The position numbers and the translations under genes were made by a program. DNA of 64,000 bases, from NCBI GenBank assembly GCA_903873395.1, contig CAIQOJ010000073.1, positions 1 through 64,000 on the forward strand. The letters run 5' to 3'. Every line of letters starts with the position of its first letter. Position 1 is the first letter of the stretch. The stretch comes from an uncultured Acidimicrobiaceae bacterium. GTDB lineage: Bacteria > Actinomycetota > Acidimicrobiia > Acidimicrobiales > RAAP-2. Below the pieces are notes generated by a model, which searched no databases, was not told the origin of the DNA, and worked only from the letters and a program-made list of their open reading frames with translations. Below are positions 19,569-28,591 of the stretch, in pieces.

Positions 19569-21049
19569 CGACCACGACGGTGGCCACCACGACCAGCCCT
19601 CCCGGCGCTCGTCGCGGACGCCTCGTGGGCTGGGCGTTGCTCGGCTTGGCGGGATCGCTGGGTCTGGTCTGTTTCGGATCGGCCATCGGGGCAACGCCCG
19701 GGCGGGGAGGAGTTCCGTGGTGGTACACGGTGGCGGCCGGAACGTCGTTCCTTGCCCACGTGGGTTTCACCTTGTCGCTCACGGCTGTCGTGGGGGCCTG
19801 GGTCGGCGTGGGCTTCGAGGCCCACGCAGGGCGCTTGACGACGTCTTGGGCATGGATACTGCTCGCCCTGTGGGGGATCCCTCTGCTCCTCGGTATTCCT
19901 TTGTTCAGCCGCGACCTCTACAGCTACGTCGCCCAGGGCCAACTTGTACACATCGGCTTGAACCCGTATCGGGCCTCACCGGCCGACCTTGGTCCAGGAC
20001 CCGTCTTGTCGTCGGTGGCTTCGGTGTGGCGGCACACGGCCTCGCCGTATGGACCGCTGTTCGTGGCCATCAGCCGGGGCGTGGCTGCCTGGTTCGGCCC
20101 ATCGATGGTGGCCCAGATCATGGTCTACCGGTTGGTCGAGTTGGCCGGGGTGGTGCTTGCCATGATCAGTCTTCCTGCCCTGGCTCGCCAACACGGCGCC
20201 GATCCTGGTCTTGGTCTGTGGCTCGGCGTGTTGAGCCCCCTCGCCCTTTGGAGCTTTCTGTCATCAGGTCACAATGACGGAGCGATGTTGGGGCTCTTGC
20301 TCGCCGGTTTAGTGATGGCGGGGCGGGGTCGTCTGTTGTTGGGCGTGGCCCTCTGCGCCTTGGCGGCAACGATCAAGCTCCCTGCTCTGGCTGGCGTGGT
20401 CTTTCTGGTGGCCGCTGACGTCGCCTCACGCCAACGTGGCCAGCGCTGGAAGGCCTCCGTTGGCCCGGTGGCCGTGGCCACCGGGGTGATCGTGGGGGTC
20501 ACCATCGCCGCCGGATACGGCTGGGGATGGCTCGGCCCTGCCGCGCTGCGGATTCCGACCCAACTGCGGGTGCTCACCACTCCCGTCGTCTCGATAGGTA
20601 CGTTCCTGTGGGGGATCCTCCACCTGATCGGCCTGCCCTGGAGTCGGCACGCCACGGTCACGGTGGTGCAGTTCGCTGCCGAGTTGGCGGCCGGTCTGGG
20701 AGTTGTCTGGCTACTCCTTCAGTCCGGTCGCTACCACCCTGTCCGCCTGCTGGGCTGTGCCCTCTTGCTGTTCGTCGCCTGCAGTCCCACGGTGTGGCCG
20801 TGGTACTGGACCTGGCCACTGGCCGTCTTGGCGGCCACGGGAGCGCAACGCTCTCGGGCACTTGCTGTCGTGGCAGGCCTTGCCATGGTTGTGGTTGGTG
20901 CCGGCGGGACCCCAATGCTCACCAGCGCCGACTGGTGGGTGTCTGGACCGATCCTCCTGGCCGTGCTTGTCGTGGTGACCACTGGAGGCCGCTGGCGGCA
21001 CCTGCTTGGTCCGGTAGGCGGGGATCGACCGGTGGTGGCTGTGTCATGA
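19565..21049 (+). CDS. MptB-like alpha-1,6-mannosyltransferase (GT-C fold)
   Basis: A 494-residue membrane protein with about 12 hydrophobic segments. SRDLYSYVAQGQLVHIGLNPY-type sequence and ASPYGPLFV match the polyprenol-phosphomannose-dependent MptB family, which builds the mannan core of lipomannan/lipoarabinomannan in Corynebacteriales. The ATG at 19565 overlaps the protease stop (ATGA); a longer frame from 19514 was rejected. It is the first of five GT-C-type genes. The exact glycan here is unknown. Confidence 0.82.
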   Translation: MTTTTVATTTSPPGARRGRLVGWALLGLAGSLGLVCFGSAIGATPGRGGVPWWYTVAAGTSFLAHVGFTLSLTAVVGAWVGVGFEAHAGRLTTSWAWILLALWGIPLLLGIPLFSRDLYSYVAQGQLVHIGLNPYRASPADLGPGPVLSSVASVWRHTASPYGPLFVAISRGVAAWFGPSMVAQIMVYRLVELAGVVLAMISLPALARQHGADPGLGLWLGVLSPLALWSFLSSGHNDGAMLGLLLAGLVMAGRGRLLLGVALCALAATIKLPALAGVVFLVAADVASRQRGQRWKASVGPVAVATGVIVGVTIAAGYGWGWLGPAALRIPTQLRVLTTPVVSIGTFLWGILHLIGLPWSRHATVTVVQFAAELAAGLGVVWLLLQSGRYHPVRLLGCALLLFVACSPTVWPWYWTWPLAVLAATGAQRSRALAVVAGLAMVVVGAGGTPMLTSADWWVSGPILLAVLVVVTTGGRWRHLLGPVGGDRPVVAVS

Positions 21050-22272
21050 CCGAAGATCAGGCCGTGAAGGCCGACCACGTAGACACGGTCGGGGACCAGG
21101 AGAGCGAGATCGCCGATCCGTTGGTGGCAAGGACTCACGCCCAGACTGGCCGATCCCGGCGCCTCGCATCTCGCACGATCAACGGCATCGGTTGGGTTCC
21201 CACCACGGCGGTGCTCATCTTCGTGGGATGTCGGGTGGTCACCGTGTTGCTGGTGGCCATCATCAACCGCTTCGCCATGGGAAAGGTGACGGACAGCCTC
21301 ACCATCTGGGACGGGTCATGGTTCCTTCGCATCGTGCACAACGGCTACCCGAGTCGTCTGCCCATGGTCGCCGATCACGTCGCCGCCAACCCCATCGCCT
21401 TCTTCCCGCTCTTCCCTCTGACGGTTCGAGGCGTCGCATCCGTCGGACTCGACCCCGGGGTCGTGGCCTTGGCCGTGAGTGCGCTGACCGGAGTGTGTGC
21501 CGTGGTGGCCGTGGGTCGTTTGGCGAGGCACATGCGGGGGGATGCCGCTGGCGAACGGGCAGCCGTACTTTTTGCTCTATGCCCCGGGGCATTCGCGTTC
21601 AGCTTCGCCTACGCAGAAGGCACCTTGATCACGCTTGTGGCTTTCGGGCTCATCGCTCTGCTGGATCGGCGGTGGTTGGTCGCTGGCCTGCTTGGGGCAC
21701 TGGCCACGGCGACGTCACCGGTCGGACTGGCATTCGTGGTTGCCTGTGCCGCTGCGGCGGCGGTCGACATCGTCCGTCACCGACGCATGCAATCGCTGGT
21801 GGCGCCAGGCGTCGCTCCGCTGGGATTCATTGCCTACATGGCCTATCTCTGGGCTCACACGGGCTCTCTGTTCGCATGGCGGTTGACCGAACGAGGCGGC
21901 TGGCAGAGCTTTCCTTCCCTTCGCTATCCGCTCCACATCATCTGGACGTTCGTGTCCGATCCTCTGCAACCGACGCTGACCGGCCACATCCTGTTCATCG
22001 GGACGGTGGCTGGCATCATCGGATGCGTACTGATGATTAGGGAACGCCAGGCCCTACCTGTCCTCGCCTACGGCATCGCCACGGTGGCGTTGGCCGCCAT
22101 CTCCCAGCCGGTCGGTCTGCGTCCTCGATTCTTGATGCTGGCATTTCCGATCGTCATCGCACTGGCCACCCGCTACTCCGGACGCACCTATCGGGTGCTC
22201 GTGGCCGCTTCGGCGGTGCTACTCGCACTCCTCAGCGTCTACGAGATCAGTTCTCGGGCAGTCTTCCCATGA
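21046..22272 (+). CDS. PIG-V-like mannosyltransferase family membrane protein
   Basis: A 408-residue protein with a polar tail of about 45 residues then some 9-10 membrane segments. WDGSWFLRIVHNGYP and NPIAFFPLFP match the PIG-V (GPI mannosyltransferase II-like) family found in actinobacteria, expected to use polyprenol-phosphate-mannose. Asp in the WDGSW motif is the probable catalytic residue. The ATG at 21046 overlaps the mptB-like stop by ATGA. A much longer frame from 20527 is a shadow of the preceding gene. Confidence 0.82.
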   Translation: MTEDQAVKADHVDTVGDQESEIADPLVARTHAQTGRSRRLASRTINGIGWVPTTAVLIFVGCRVVTVLLVAIINRFAMGKVTDSLTIWDGSWFLRIVHNGYPSRLPMVADHVAANPIAFFPLFPLTVRGVASVGLDPGVVALAVSALTGVCAVVAVGRLARHMRGDAAGERAAVLFALCPGAFAFSFAYAEGTLITLVAFGLIALLDRRWLVAGLLGALATATSPVGLAFVVACAAAAAVDIVRHRRMQSLVAPGVAPLGFIAYMAYLWAHTGSLFAWRLTERGGWQSFPSLRYPLHIIWTFVSDPLQPTLTGHILFIGTVAGIIGCVLMIRERQALPVLAYGIATVALAAISQPVGLRPRFLMLAFPIVIALATRYSGRTYRVLVAASAVLLALLSVYEISSRAVFP

Positions 22273-24173
22273 CGGCATCGGTGCCAATCACACCATCTCC
22301 AGACGTGGCCTCGATACAGCCTCCGGCAGCCGAGGCTGAGGGCGTGGCAGCCACGGGGGCAGCGCCTGCCCGTTCCCAGCATGAGCCAACCACGGGCGTT
22401 GCTGGCCACGGGACATCCATGGGAACCAGCGCGGTCGACGAGTTCGCCGACAAGGTGACCGACGATGCCGGCATGCTGCACCGTGTCCAACAAGCCGCCT
22501 GGACCTTGGTGTGGCTGGCCATCCTCAGTGCCGGGCTGGTCTACTCCGGATCCTGGTCGGCTGGGCCGTGGGCCGTCGCCGGGGCGTTGTTCTTGGTGGT
22601 GTCGGCCATTGCCGGCACAGCGCTGGTCTGGATCGAGCCTCGCTGGCTGAAGTCGTCCTTGCAACTCGCCGGCATGGCAATGGCCGCGACTGCCGCCCTG
22701 ATAACCCAGGGGACCGACATTCACCTCCGCCACTACGTCACCACGGATTCATCTGCGTTCAACCAACTCGCGGCCCGCCTGCTCTGGGAAGGCCACAATC
22801 CCTACACCTCCTCGATGGCGCCGGCCAGCCAACTTTTTGCGCACGCCTCATCCTCGTGGACGTATCGGCTGGATGGCGGACATGCCCTCGGAGTGTCCTA
22901 TCCAGCGGGATCGTTCCTTCTCCAAGTTCCACTCCAAGCACTGGGCGTTCATCACATGACGTCGGATTGGCTCGACCTGGCCGCCTGGATCCTGACGGCT
23001 GGCCTGGTGTTCTTCATGTTGCCCACTGCGTTGCGCTGGGTCAGCCCGATGCTGTTGTTGACCGGCATCTATCTGGGCGGCTTCGCCAACGGAGGTACCG
23101 ATGCGCTGTTCCTGCCGTTCCTCGTCATCGCCGTGTGGCGATGGGATCGATATCCGGGTCGGGCCGTGGCATGGCTCCCGGCATGGGTCGGCCCAGCAGC
23201 ACTCGGTGTCGCCTGCTCGATCAAGCAGTCACCGTGGTTCTGCGTTCCCTTTCTGGTTGCCGGGGTCACACTGGTCGCACGCCGCCAAGGAGTACGTCCC
23301 TTTGGCGTAGCCACCCGCTACCTCTCGGTGGTCGTTGCTGCATTCTTGGTGGTGAATCTGCCCTTTGTCGTCGCTGCCCCTGGGGCGTGGCTGCGGGGTG
23401 TCCTCCTGCCCATGGTCGACCCTCTCGTCCCTGACGGCCAGGGCGTGGTCGCGCTCGCCACCCACGGCATCACAGGTGGTGTGGTGCCCATGTGGCTGTC
23501 ACTGGCCGGGGCGTTGGCAGCGTGCGCCCTCCTTGTCGCCTTCGTGGCCTGGCCCGCTCGCCTGCATAGGGCGTGGCTCTTCGTGTTGCCGCTGCCCTTG
23601 GCGCTTCCAGCCCGAAGCCTTTCCAACTACCTCCTCGATCTCGCCCCGGCGGCAATCGTCGCGGCGATCTCCGTGGGGCCGTGGGAGGCCACCGATGAGG
23701 CGGGCATGTCGATGCGACCACGTGCGTCCTCAACGAGATGGCGCTTGGCCGGCGCCATCGTGCTGGGACTAGGAGCAGCTGCAGCGGTGGCGACCGTGCT
23801 CGGTGTGACTTCTGCGCCGCTTCGGGTCGCAGTGGGGCCGATTCGAGCGGCCGGGGATCCGTCCTCGCCTAACCCGATGAAGTGGCGGACCGTCGTGGTG
23901 TCGGTGACCAACGACGCGGGGGCGCCCCTCCATCCCCGATTCATGATCGCTTCAGGGGGAGGTCACCCAGGGGGTTTCTGGGGGGCAGATCTGCGCCGCG
24001 GCCAAGACCCCATACCGGCCGGAGCAACCTCGGTGTTCGCGCTACACCCCACCACGACCACCTGGACCCCAACGCATGGACAGGGTTGGTTGGTCCTCGC
24101 CTACACGACTGCGCCCTCTGCCGTGAGCACGTCCGGCCGACAGGTGTGGCAACTAGGCAAGGCATTGCAGTGA
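22269..24173 (+). CDS. GT-C-type membrane glycosyltransferase, unassigned family
   Basis: A 634-residue protein with a disordered N-terminus (1-75), some 11-12 hydrophobic segments and a soluble C-terminal domain (about 515-634) that looks beta-rich and extracytoplasmic. LWEGHNPYTSSMAPA, LGVSYPAGSFLLQVPLQ and NGGTDALFLPFL resemble GT-C loops (compare NPY and YPPG motifs in GT87/MptB). The sugar and acceptor are unknown. It overlaps the PIG-V-like gene by 4 nt, so genes 19565-24173 look like one operon. Confidence 0.72.
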   Translation: MTASVPITPSPDVASIQPPAAEAEGVAATGAAPARSQHEPTTGVAGHGTSMGTSAVDEFADKVTDDAGMLHRVQQAAWTLVWLAILSAGLVYSGSWSAGPWAVAGALFLVVSAIAGTALVWIEPRWLKSSLQLAGMAMAATAALITQGTDIHLRHYVTTDSSAFNQLAARLLWEGHNPYTSSMAPASQLFAHASSSWTYRLDGGHALGVSYPAGSFLLQVPLQALGVHHMTSDWLDLAAWILTAGLVFFMLPTALRWVSPMLLLTGIYLGGFANGGTDALFLPFLVIAVWRWDRYPGRAVAWLPAWVGPAALGVACSIKQSPWFCVPFLVAGVTLVARRQGVRPFGVATRYLSVVVAAFLVVNLPFVVAAPGAWLRGVLLPMVDPLVPDGQGVVALATHGITGGVVPMWLSLAGALAACALLVAFVAWPARLHRAWLFVLPLPLALPARSLSNYLLDLAPAAIVAAISVGPWEATDEAGMSMRPRASSTRWRLAGAIVLGLGAAAAVATVLGVTSAPLRVAVGPIRAAGDPSSPNPMKWRTVVVSVTNDAGAPLHPRFMIASGGGHPGGFWGADLRRGQDPIPAGATSVFALHPTTTTWTPTHGQGWLVLAYTTAPSAVSTSGRQVWQLGKALQ

Positions 24174-24245
24174 CCACCTGACGCAATCAAACCCGGCGTG
24201 TCGCTCGGAGTACACCGCAGTCGGACAAGTTGTGGTCCGCCTGGC

Positions 24246-24320
24246 GATCGTCAGTCAGGTGATCGTCAGTCAGGTGATGGCCGGTCAGGTGATGGTCGGT
24301 CAGGTGATGGTCGGTCAGGT
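24246..24320. repeat. Five 15-bp tandem repeats overlapping the GT87 stop codon
   Basis: Five contiguous 15-bp units: two of GATCGTCAGTCAGGT, one GATGGCCGGTCAGGT and two GATGGTCGGTCAGGT. The stop codon of the minus-strand GT87 gene (24315-24317) lies in the last unit. The repeat separates two convergent genes and shows no long hairpin. Confidence 0.92.
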
Positions 24321-25595
24321 GATGGAGGCTGCTCTGCGCCGCACGGACAGCCGGGCGACACACGCCACCATGAAACCGACCAAGAGCAGGAATGAGGATC
24401 CACTAGCCACGAGGCGCCAGCCGTGCATGTGGGCCCACCCTGGCTCTCCGCCAGTCCATTCGAGGGGTGACAGCCACAGAACAAACCATGCGCCGCCGGC
24501 CCAGAGCGCGCCGTGCTTCGGGCGATCTGGAGCGACGACCATCCACACGACGACCGGCACAGCCCACACCAGGTGGTGCTGCCAGGAGATGGGGGAAGCG
24601 AGCAGGCCGGTGGCCGCACAGATCAGCATGGCCAAGAAGGCAGATCCTTCGGCCCATGTCCACCGGGCAAGTGCGATTCCGAGGACGATGACGGCTAGCT
24701 GAAGGGCAGCCGCCAACCCAGGGGCCAGGTGATGGTGGACGATGCGATCACCCATACCGACAACGCTCTGGTTGAGAAAGAACCCGGGTTCGCCCACCCG
24801 AGATGCGTCACGCACGTAGCGAGTCCAATAGGCCCAGGACGGACCGGGAATAACGGCCACGGCCACCAGTGAGGCACCGAGGAAAGCGGCGACGGCCCAC
24901 AGGGCGGCCCGCAGCCGACCTGTCACGGCGAGGAAGGGCACGAAGATCAACGGCACGAGTTTGATGGCGCCGGCTAGCCCGACCACGACACCCTGAGGAA
25001 GCGTGTATCGGCCCAGACGGATGGGGCGGGTCAGGTCCCAGAGAAGCAGGGCGCAGAGCACCAAGTTGATCTGGCCGAAATAGATCGTGAGACGCACCGG
25101 ATCCATCAGGTAGGCCGGGGCGCAGAGTGCGGCCGACCACAGCCAGACCCGCCGGCGATCGGCCTCGGGGGCGACGCCGGTCAGGGAGAGTCTGAGAATG
25201 GCCACCAACGAGAGCACCTCGACCAGGCACCACACGACCCTGGCAAGACCGTCAGGAAGGATGGAGAGTGGCCAAAATGCCAGAGCCGCCACCGGTGGAT
25301 ACGTGAACGGCAGGTGGGGGATGGTGGGCAATCCGACGTGGTAGAGCTGACCATCACCCAGATGGTGTGATCCAAGGACGTAGACGGCCTCGTCCAGGCG
25401 GAACCAGTTGGCCGATGCGTGCCAGGTGGCCCAAGCCACCAAGGCGACCGAAACAAACCCGCACACACCCATGATCTGGGACCAGCGCCTCGAAGGAGCA
25501 CCAACGAGGACCGAAGGCATCGGTTTGGCGAGGCCATATCGGGATGACCGGGTTCCGGGGTCGGTGCCGACCTGCTCGGTTGATGGATCGCTCAC
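24315..25595 (-). CDS. GT87 family alpha-1,2-mannosyltransferase-like membrane protein
   Basis: A 426-residue protein with about 10-11 membrane segments. HLPFTYPPVAAL, YFGQINLVLCALLLW and SWQHHLVW are the typical GT87 (PimE/MptC-like) motifs; these enzymes add mannose from polyprenol-phosphate-mannose on the outer face of the membrane. It converges on the preceding three-gene operon and overlaps the stop of the upstream PIG-V-like gene by 4 nt. Its stop codon is part of a 15-bp tandem repeat, so the C-terminal end may vary between strains. Confidence 0.85.
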   Translation of the reverse strand: MSDPSTEQVGTDPGTRSSRYGLAKPMPSVLVGAPSRRWSQIMGVCGFVSVALVAWATWHASANWFRLDEAVYVLGSHHLGDGQLYHVGLPTIPHLPFTYPPVAALAFWPLSILPDGLARVVWCLVEVLSLVAILRLSLTGVAPEADRRRVWLWSAALCAPAYLMDPVRLTIYFGQINLVLCALLLWDLTRPIRLGRYTLPQGVVVGLAGAIKLVPLIFVPFLAVTGRLRAALWAVAAFLGASLVAVAVIPGPSWAYWTRYVRDASRVGEPGFFLNQSVVGMGDRIVHHHLAPGLAAALQLAVIVLGIALARWTWAEGSAFLAMLICAATGLLASPISWQHHLVWAVPVVVWMVVAPDRPKHGALWAGGAWFVLWLSPLEWTGGEPGWAHMHGWRLVASGSSFLLLVGFMVACVARLSVRRRAASIT

Positions 25596-26758
25596 GGCGT
25601 CCAGTAGGGGCTACCCATGGCCATGGTCCCTAAGGCAGCCATGCACAGCGCTGAGAGGCCGAGCACCACTTCGAACCAGAATCGAGGCAGTCGTGCCCCG
25701 ACGACGCCGAGGAGCACGAAGCCCCGGAGCAACAGACGCGGCGTGACGCCGATGATCGGGGAGAGTGCCCCGAACCCCAGTACCGCCACCACATAACCCA
25801 CCCACGGTGCCGGGGGCCGGGCTCGGAAGAAGATCACCAACAGTCCGATGGTTACCAGGATCGAGATGGCCTTGACCCCGTAGTTGGGGTCGCCAAACCC
25901 ATGTTGGACGAGATGGCCGAAGGCACGGGGAATGCCTCCGAAGTACGTTCCCGACTGCCAACCTGCTCGTTGTGCCTTGATGTACTCGAACGGCGATCCG
26001 GCATGAACCCAGAGATAGGCGAAGAACGTGCCTATGCCCAGCGGAGCAATGAGGGGTGCGGCAAGGGATCGCCACGCTCGCTCGGTGCGGATGGCGATCA
26101 CGCAGGCGACGATGCACGGCACGACCGCAGCGGCACCGACCGGATCTGCCGTTGTGGCCACAGCGGCCGCCAGGCCGGCCAGCCCCCAACGCTGCCGGCG
26201 AAGAGCAAGCAGAGAACAGGTGACGAACAGCATGGTTGCGGCCTCGGTGTAGGCCATCGAGAGCACGAACGCGCCAGGGGAGAAGAGGATGAGCGCCGTG
26301 CCTCGGTCGGCTCCGGTGACGTCGAAGACGTCTCGCAGCAACCACCAGACCGCCACCGCAGCCAGCAGTCCCACGATGAACACCGTCACCAGGGCAGCAG
26401 GCTCCACGGCTAGTCCGGTGAACAGACGCGTGCCTCTCGTCAGCATGGGGAGCAACGGGAAGAAGGCGAGATTCGACTGCGCGGGATCGCCATGCCCTGG
26501 TGGAATGTGGGTCACATACCCGGAGCGGGCGATCGACAGATACCACTTGGCGTCCCAGGTCACCAGGCCATCACGGGTCGGCCGTCCCGTGACGACTCCA
26601 ACGGCACCAGCAATGAGGAAGACCCCGAGCCTCGAGGCGACGTAGAGGGCGATGGGCCGGAGAGACCACCACCAGAAGCCGTGCCGTTCTTCCTCCGCTG
26701 ACACCGTGGCAGTTCCGGTCAAGGACTCTGAAGCAGCCGCCACCTCGGCACCCGTCAC
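25592..26758 (-). CDS. PIG-V-like mannosyltransferase family membrane protein (second copy)
   Basis: A 388-residue membrane protein homologous to the one at 21046-22272. WDAKWYLSIARSGY and SNLAFFPLLPM correspond to WDGSW...NGYP and PIAFFPLFP there, and the AYTEAATMLF segment aligns with AYAEGTLITL. Two paralogues in one cluster suggest sequential or distinct mannosylations. Its start overlaps the trpS stop by 4 nt and its stop overlaps the GT87 start, so trpS and these two genes are probably co-transcribed. Confidence 0.82.
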   Translation of the reverse strand: MTGAEVAAASESLTGTATVSAEEERHGFWWWSLRPIALYVASRLGVFLIAGAVGVVTGRPTRDGLVTWDAKWYLSIARSGYVTHIPPGHGDPAQSNLAFFPLLPMLTRGTRLFTGLAVEPAALVTVFIVGLLAAVAVWWLLRDVFDVTGADRGTALILFSPGAFVLSMAYTEAATMLFVTCSLLALRRQRWGLAGLAAAVATTADPVGAAAVVPCIVACVIAIRTERAWRSLAAPLIAPLGIGTFFAYLWVHAGSPFEYIKAQRAGWQSGTYFGGIPRAFGHLVQHGFGDPNYGVKAISILVTIGLLVIFFRARPPAPWVGYVVAVLGFGALSPIIGVTPRLLLRGFVLLGVVGARLPRFWFEVVLGLSALCMAALGTMAMGSPYWTP

Positions 26759-27738
26759 GAGCGACCCAGAAGTCCCACCGCTTGGGCGGCACGTGCATAG
26801 GTAGCGCTGGCGACCTCTGTCGCTTTGTGGGCACCTCGGGCGAGCAGAGCGGGGACCGCACCAGGATCTGCGGCCAACTCGGCCCGACGGGTACGGATGG
26901 GACGCAAGAGTTCAACCAACGCTTCGGCGCAGTCGACCTTCAAGTCGCCGTAGCGCTCATAGGAGTTGGCGACGTCATCGGTCGTCCTCTGTGTCGCAAC
27001 GGCCAGAAGTTCGATCACGTTGGCCAGGCCGGGCTTGGATTCGGGGTCGTAGCGGACCTCGTTGTCGGTGTCGGTCACTGCCTTTTTCACCTTGCGGGTG
27101 ATCTCCTCGGGGCTATCCAGCATGAGGACTGTTCCGAGCGGTGACGACACGGACTTGGACATCTTGCGTTCGGGGTGCTGAAGGTCCATCACCCGTGCCC
27201 CGGCAGCCGGAACCGCTGCCTCAGGCACCACGAGGATCTCACCGAAGCGATGGTTGAACCGACCAGCCACCTCCCGAGCCAATTCGAGGTGCTGACGCTG
27301 GTCATCACCGACCGGAACCCGCTCGGCGTCATAGAGCACGATGTCGGCTGCCTGGAGCACGGGGTAGGTGAACAGGCCCACTCGCACCGAATCCTGGCCG
27401 GCGCTCTTGTCTTTGAACTGGGTCATGCGTCGGAGTTCGCCCATGGTGGCTGTGCACTCGAGGAGCCAGGCCATCTGCGTGTGTTCGACCACATGGCTCT
27501 GGACGAACAGCGTGCAGCGCTCAGGATCGAGACCAGCGGCCAACAGGTCAAGGGCGGAGTCATGGGTCCGGGCCCGCAACTCGTTGGGGTCGATATCCAA
27601 GGTGAGGGCGTGCAGATCGACGATGCAGTAGTAGGCGTCGTGGGCATCCTGGTCCGACACCCAGTTGTGGATGGCGCCGAGATAATTGCCTAGATGAAGG
27701 TCGCCACTCGGTTGGATGCCGGACAACACTCGGGACAT
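26755..27738 (-). CDS. trpS: Tryptophanyl-tRNA synthetase
   Basis: A 327-residue class I synthetase that charges tRNA-Trp. The HIGH-type motif is HLGN at residues 15-18 (within SGDLHLGNYLGAI), and KMSKS is present near residue 196 (PERKMSKSVSSPLG). The length is normal for bacterial TrpS. TACGAT lies 8 nt before the ATG, so the transcript is probably leaderless or nearly so. It is divergent from scpA and leads into two glycosyltransferase genes. Confidence 0.96.
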   Translation of the reverse strand: MSRVLSGIQPSGDLHLGNYLGAIHNWVSDQDAHDAYYCIVDLHALTLDIDPNELRARTHDSALDLLAAGLDPERCTLFVQSHVVEHTQMAWLLECTATMGELRRMTQFKDKSAGQDSVRVGLFTYPVLQAADIVLYDAERVPVGDDQRQHLELAREVAGRFNHRFGEILVVPEAAVPAAGARVMDLQHPERKMSKSVSSPLGTVLMLDSPEEITRKVKKAVTDTDNEVRYDPESKPGLANVIELLAVATQRTTDDVANSYERYGDLKVDCAEALVELLRPIRTRRAELAADPGAVPALLARGAHKATEVASATYARAAQAVGLLGRS

Positions 27739-27746
27739 GGGCTGAC

Positions 27747-27752
27747 ATCGTA
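27747..27752 (-). promoter_or_regulatory. Candidate -10 box for trpS
   Basis: TACGAT on the minus strand, 8 nt from the trpS ATG. It shares a 68-bp divergent intergenic region with the scpA promoter. Confidence 0.4.
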
Positions 27753-27793
27753 GGCCGCGTCCTGCAGTGCACGGTGCCTAGCCGTCGGGGCGG

Positions 27794-27799
27794 TAGGGT
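27794..27799 (+). promoter_or_regulatory. Candidate -10 box, leaderless scpA
   Basis: TAGGGT followed by 7 nt and the GTG at 27807; the same hexamer serves the gene at 11401. Confidence 0.5.
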
Positions 27800-27806
27800 T
27801 CGCCTC

Positions 27807-28589
27807 GTGGTAGCCACTGTCTCGATACCGGCCTATACGGGTCCCATAGAGGCTCTTTTGCACCTGGTGTCGAGCCATCAGCTCGACATCTTCGACATCC
27901 CTCTGGCCGACATGGTCGATGGGTTTGTCGCCGAGATCGCCTCGTGGGAGACCGTCGACCTTCAGGCGGTGTCCGAATTCATCTCCACGGCGGCCATGCT
28001 GATCGAGCTGAAGTCCAAGCGTCTGTTGCCCGGATCCGGCGAAATCGAGCCCGACGAGGAGCTCATCGGATGGGAAGAGCGAGATCTCCTGCTGGCTCGC
28101 CTGCTCGAATGTCAGGCCTACGCCGCAGCAGCCGACGGCTTCGCCCTTCTCATCGAACAAGCCGCCAAGGCCATCCCCCGCACGGCGGGACTCGACCCCG
28201 ATTTTGTCGTGCATGCCCCTGACCTGCTCGAGGGCGTCACCCCTGACCAGATTGCTGCGGCCTTCATGCGGGCAACCGCTGAGCGGCCCGCACCAGTCGT
28301 CGACCTCTATCACGTGACCGTCGACGCAGTCACCGTCGCTGATGCCGTGACGGAGATGGTCCGTCGCCTCCCCGGTTCGGGCAGGGCCTCCTTCCGCCAG
28401 CTGACCGGCCACTTGACATCACGGATCGAGATCATCGTGCGCTTTTTGGCCCTGCTCGAGCTGTGCAAGCAGGGCAGGGTGTCCCTCGATCAAGGCCATA
28501 CGTTCGGAGACCTCGAGGTGGCATGGGTTGAGGGTGCGCCGACCAATCTGGCCGTGACCGGTCTCCCGACCGACGAGTACGAGGGATAA
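27807..28589 (+). CDS. scpA: Segregation and condensation protein A
   Basis: A kleisin of about 260 residues that bridges the SMC heads with ScpB. The N-terminal YTGPIEALLHLVSSHQLDI and the C-terminal winged-helix part (RFLALLELCKQGRVSLDQ) are diagnostic. The GTG at 27807 follows a TAGGGT box by 7 nt and yields the usual N-terminus; a GTG at 27774 would add 11 untypical residues. scpB starts 2 nt after the stop, so the two are one operon. Confidence 0.93.
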   Translation: MVATVSIPAYTGPIEALLHLVSSHQLDIFDIPLADMVDGFVAEIASWETVDLQAVSEFISTAAMLIELKSKRLLPGSGEIEPDEELIGWEERDLLLARLLECQAYAAAADGFALLIEQAAKAIPRTAGLDPDFVVHAPDLLEGVTPDQIAAAFMRATAERPAPVVDLYHVTVDAVTVADAVTEMVRRLPGSGRASFRQLTGHLTSRIEIIVRFLALLELCKQGRVSLDQGHTFGDLEVAWVEGAPTNLAVTGLPTDEYEG

Positions 28590-28591
28590 CC

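Noticed and set aside
20527-21045. N-terminal extension of the PIG-V-like gene
   Set aside because: It overlaps the MptB-like gene out of frame and reads Arg/Ser/Pro-rich shadow sequence; the ATG at 21046 with ATGA overlap is better.
24246-24320. Possible CRISPR array
   Set aside because: The units are contiguous with no spacers and too short; no cas genes are in the window.
24198-24395. Plus-strand frame with GDRQSGDGRSGDG repeats
   Set aside because: It is a translation of the 15-bp tandem repeat and overlaps the 3' end of the GT87 gene.
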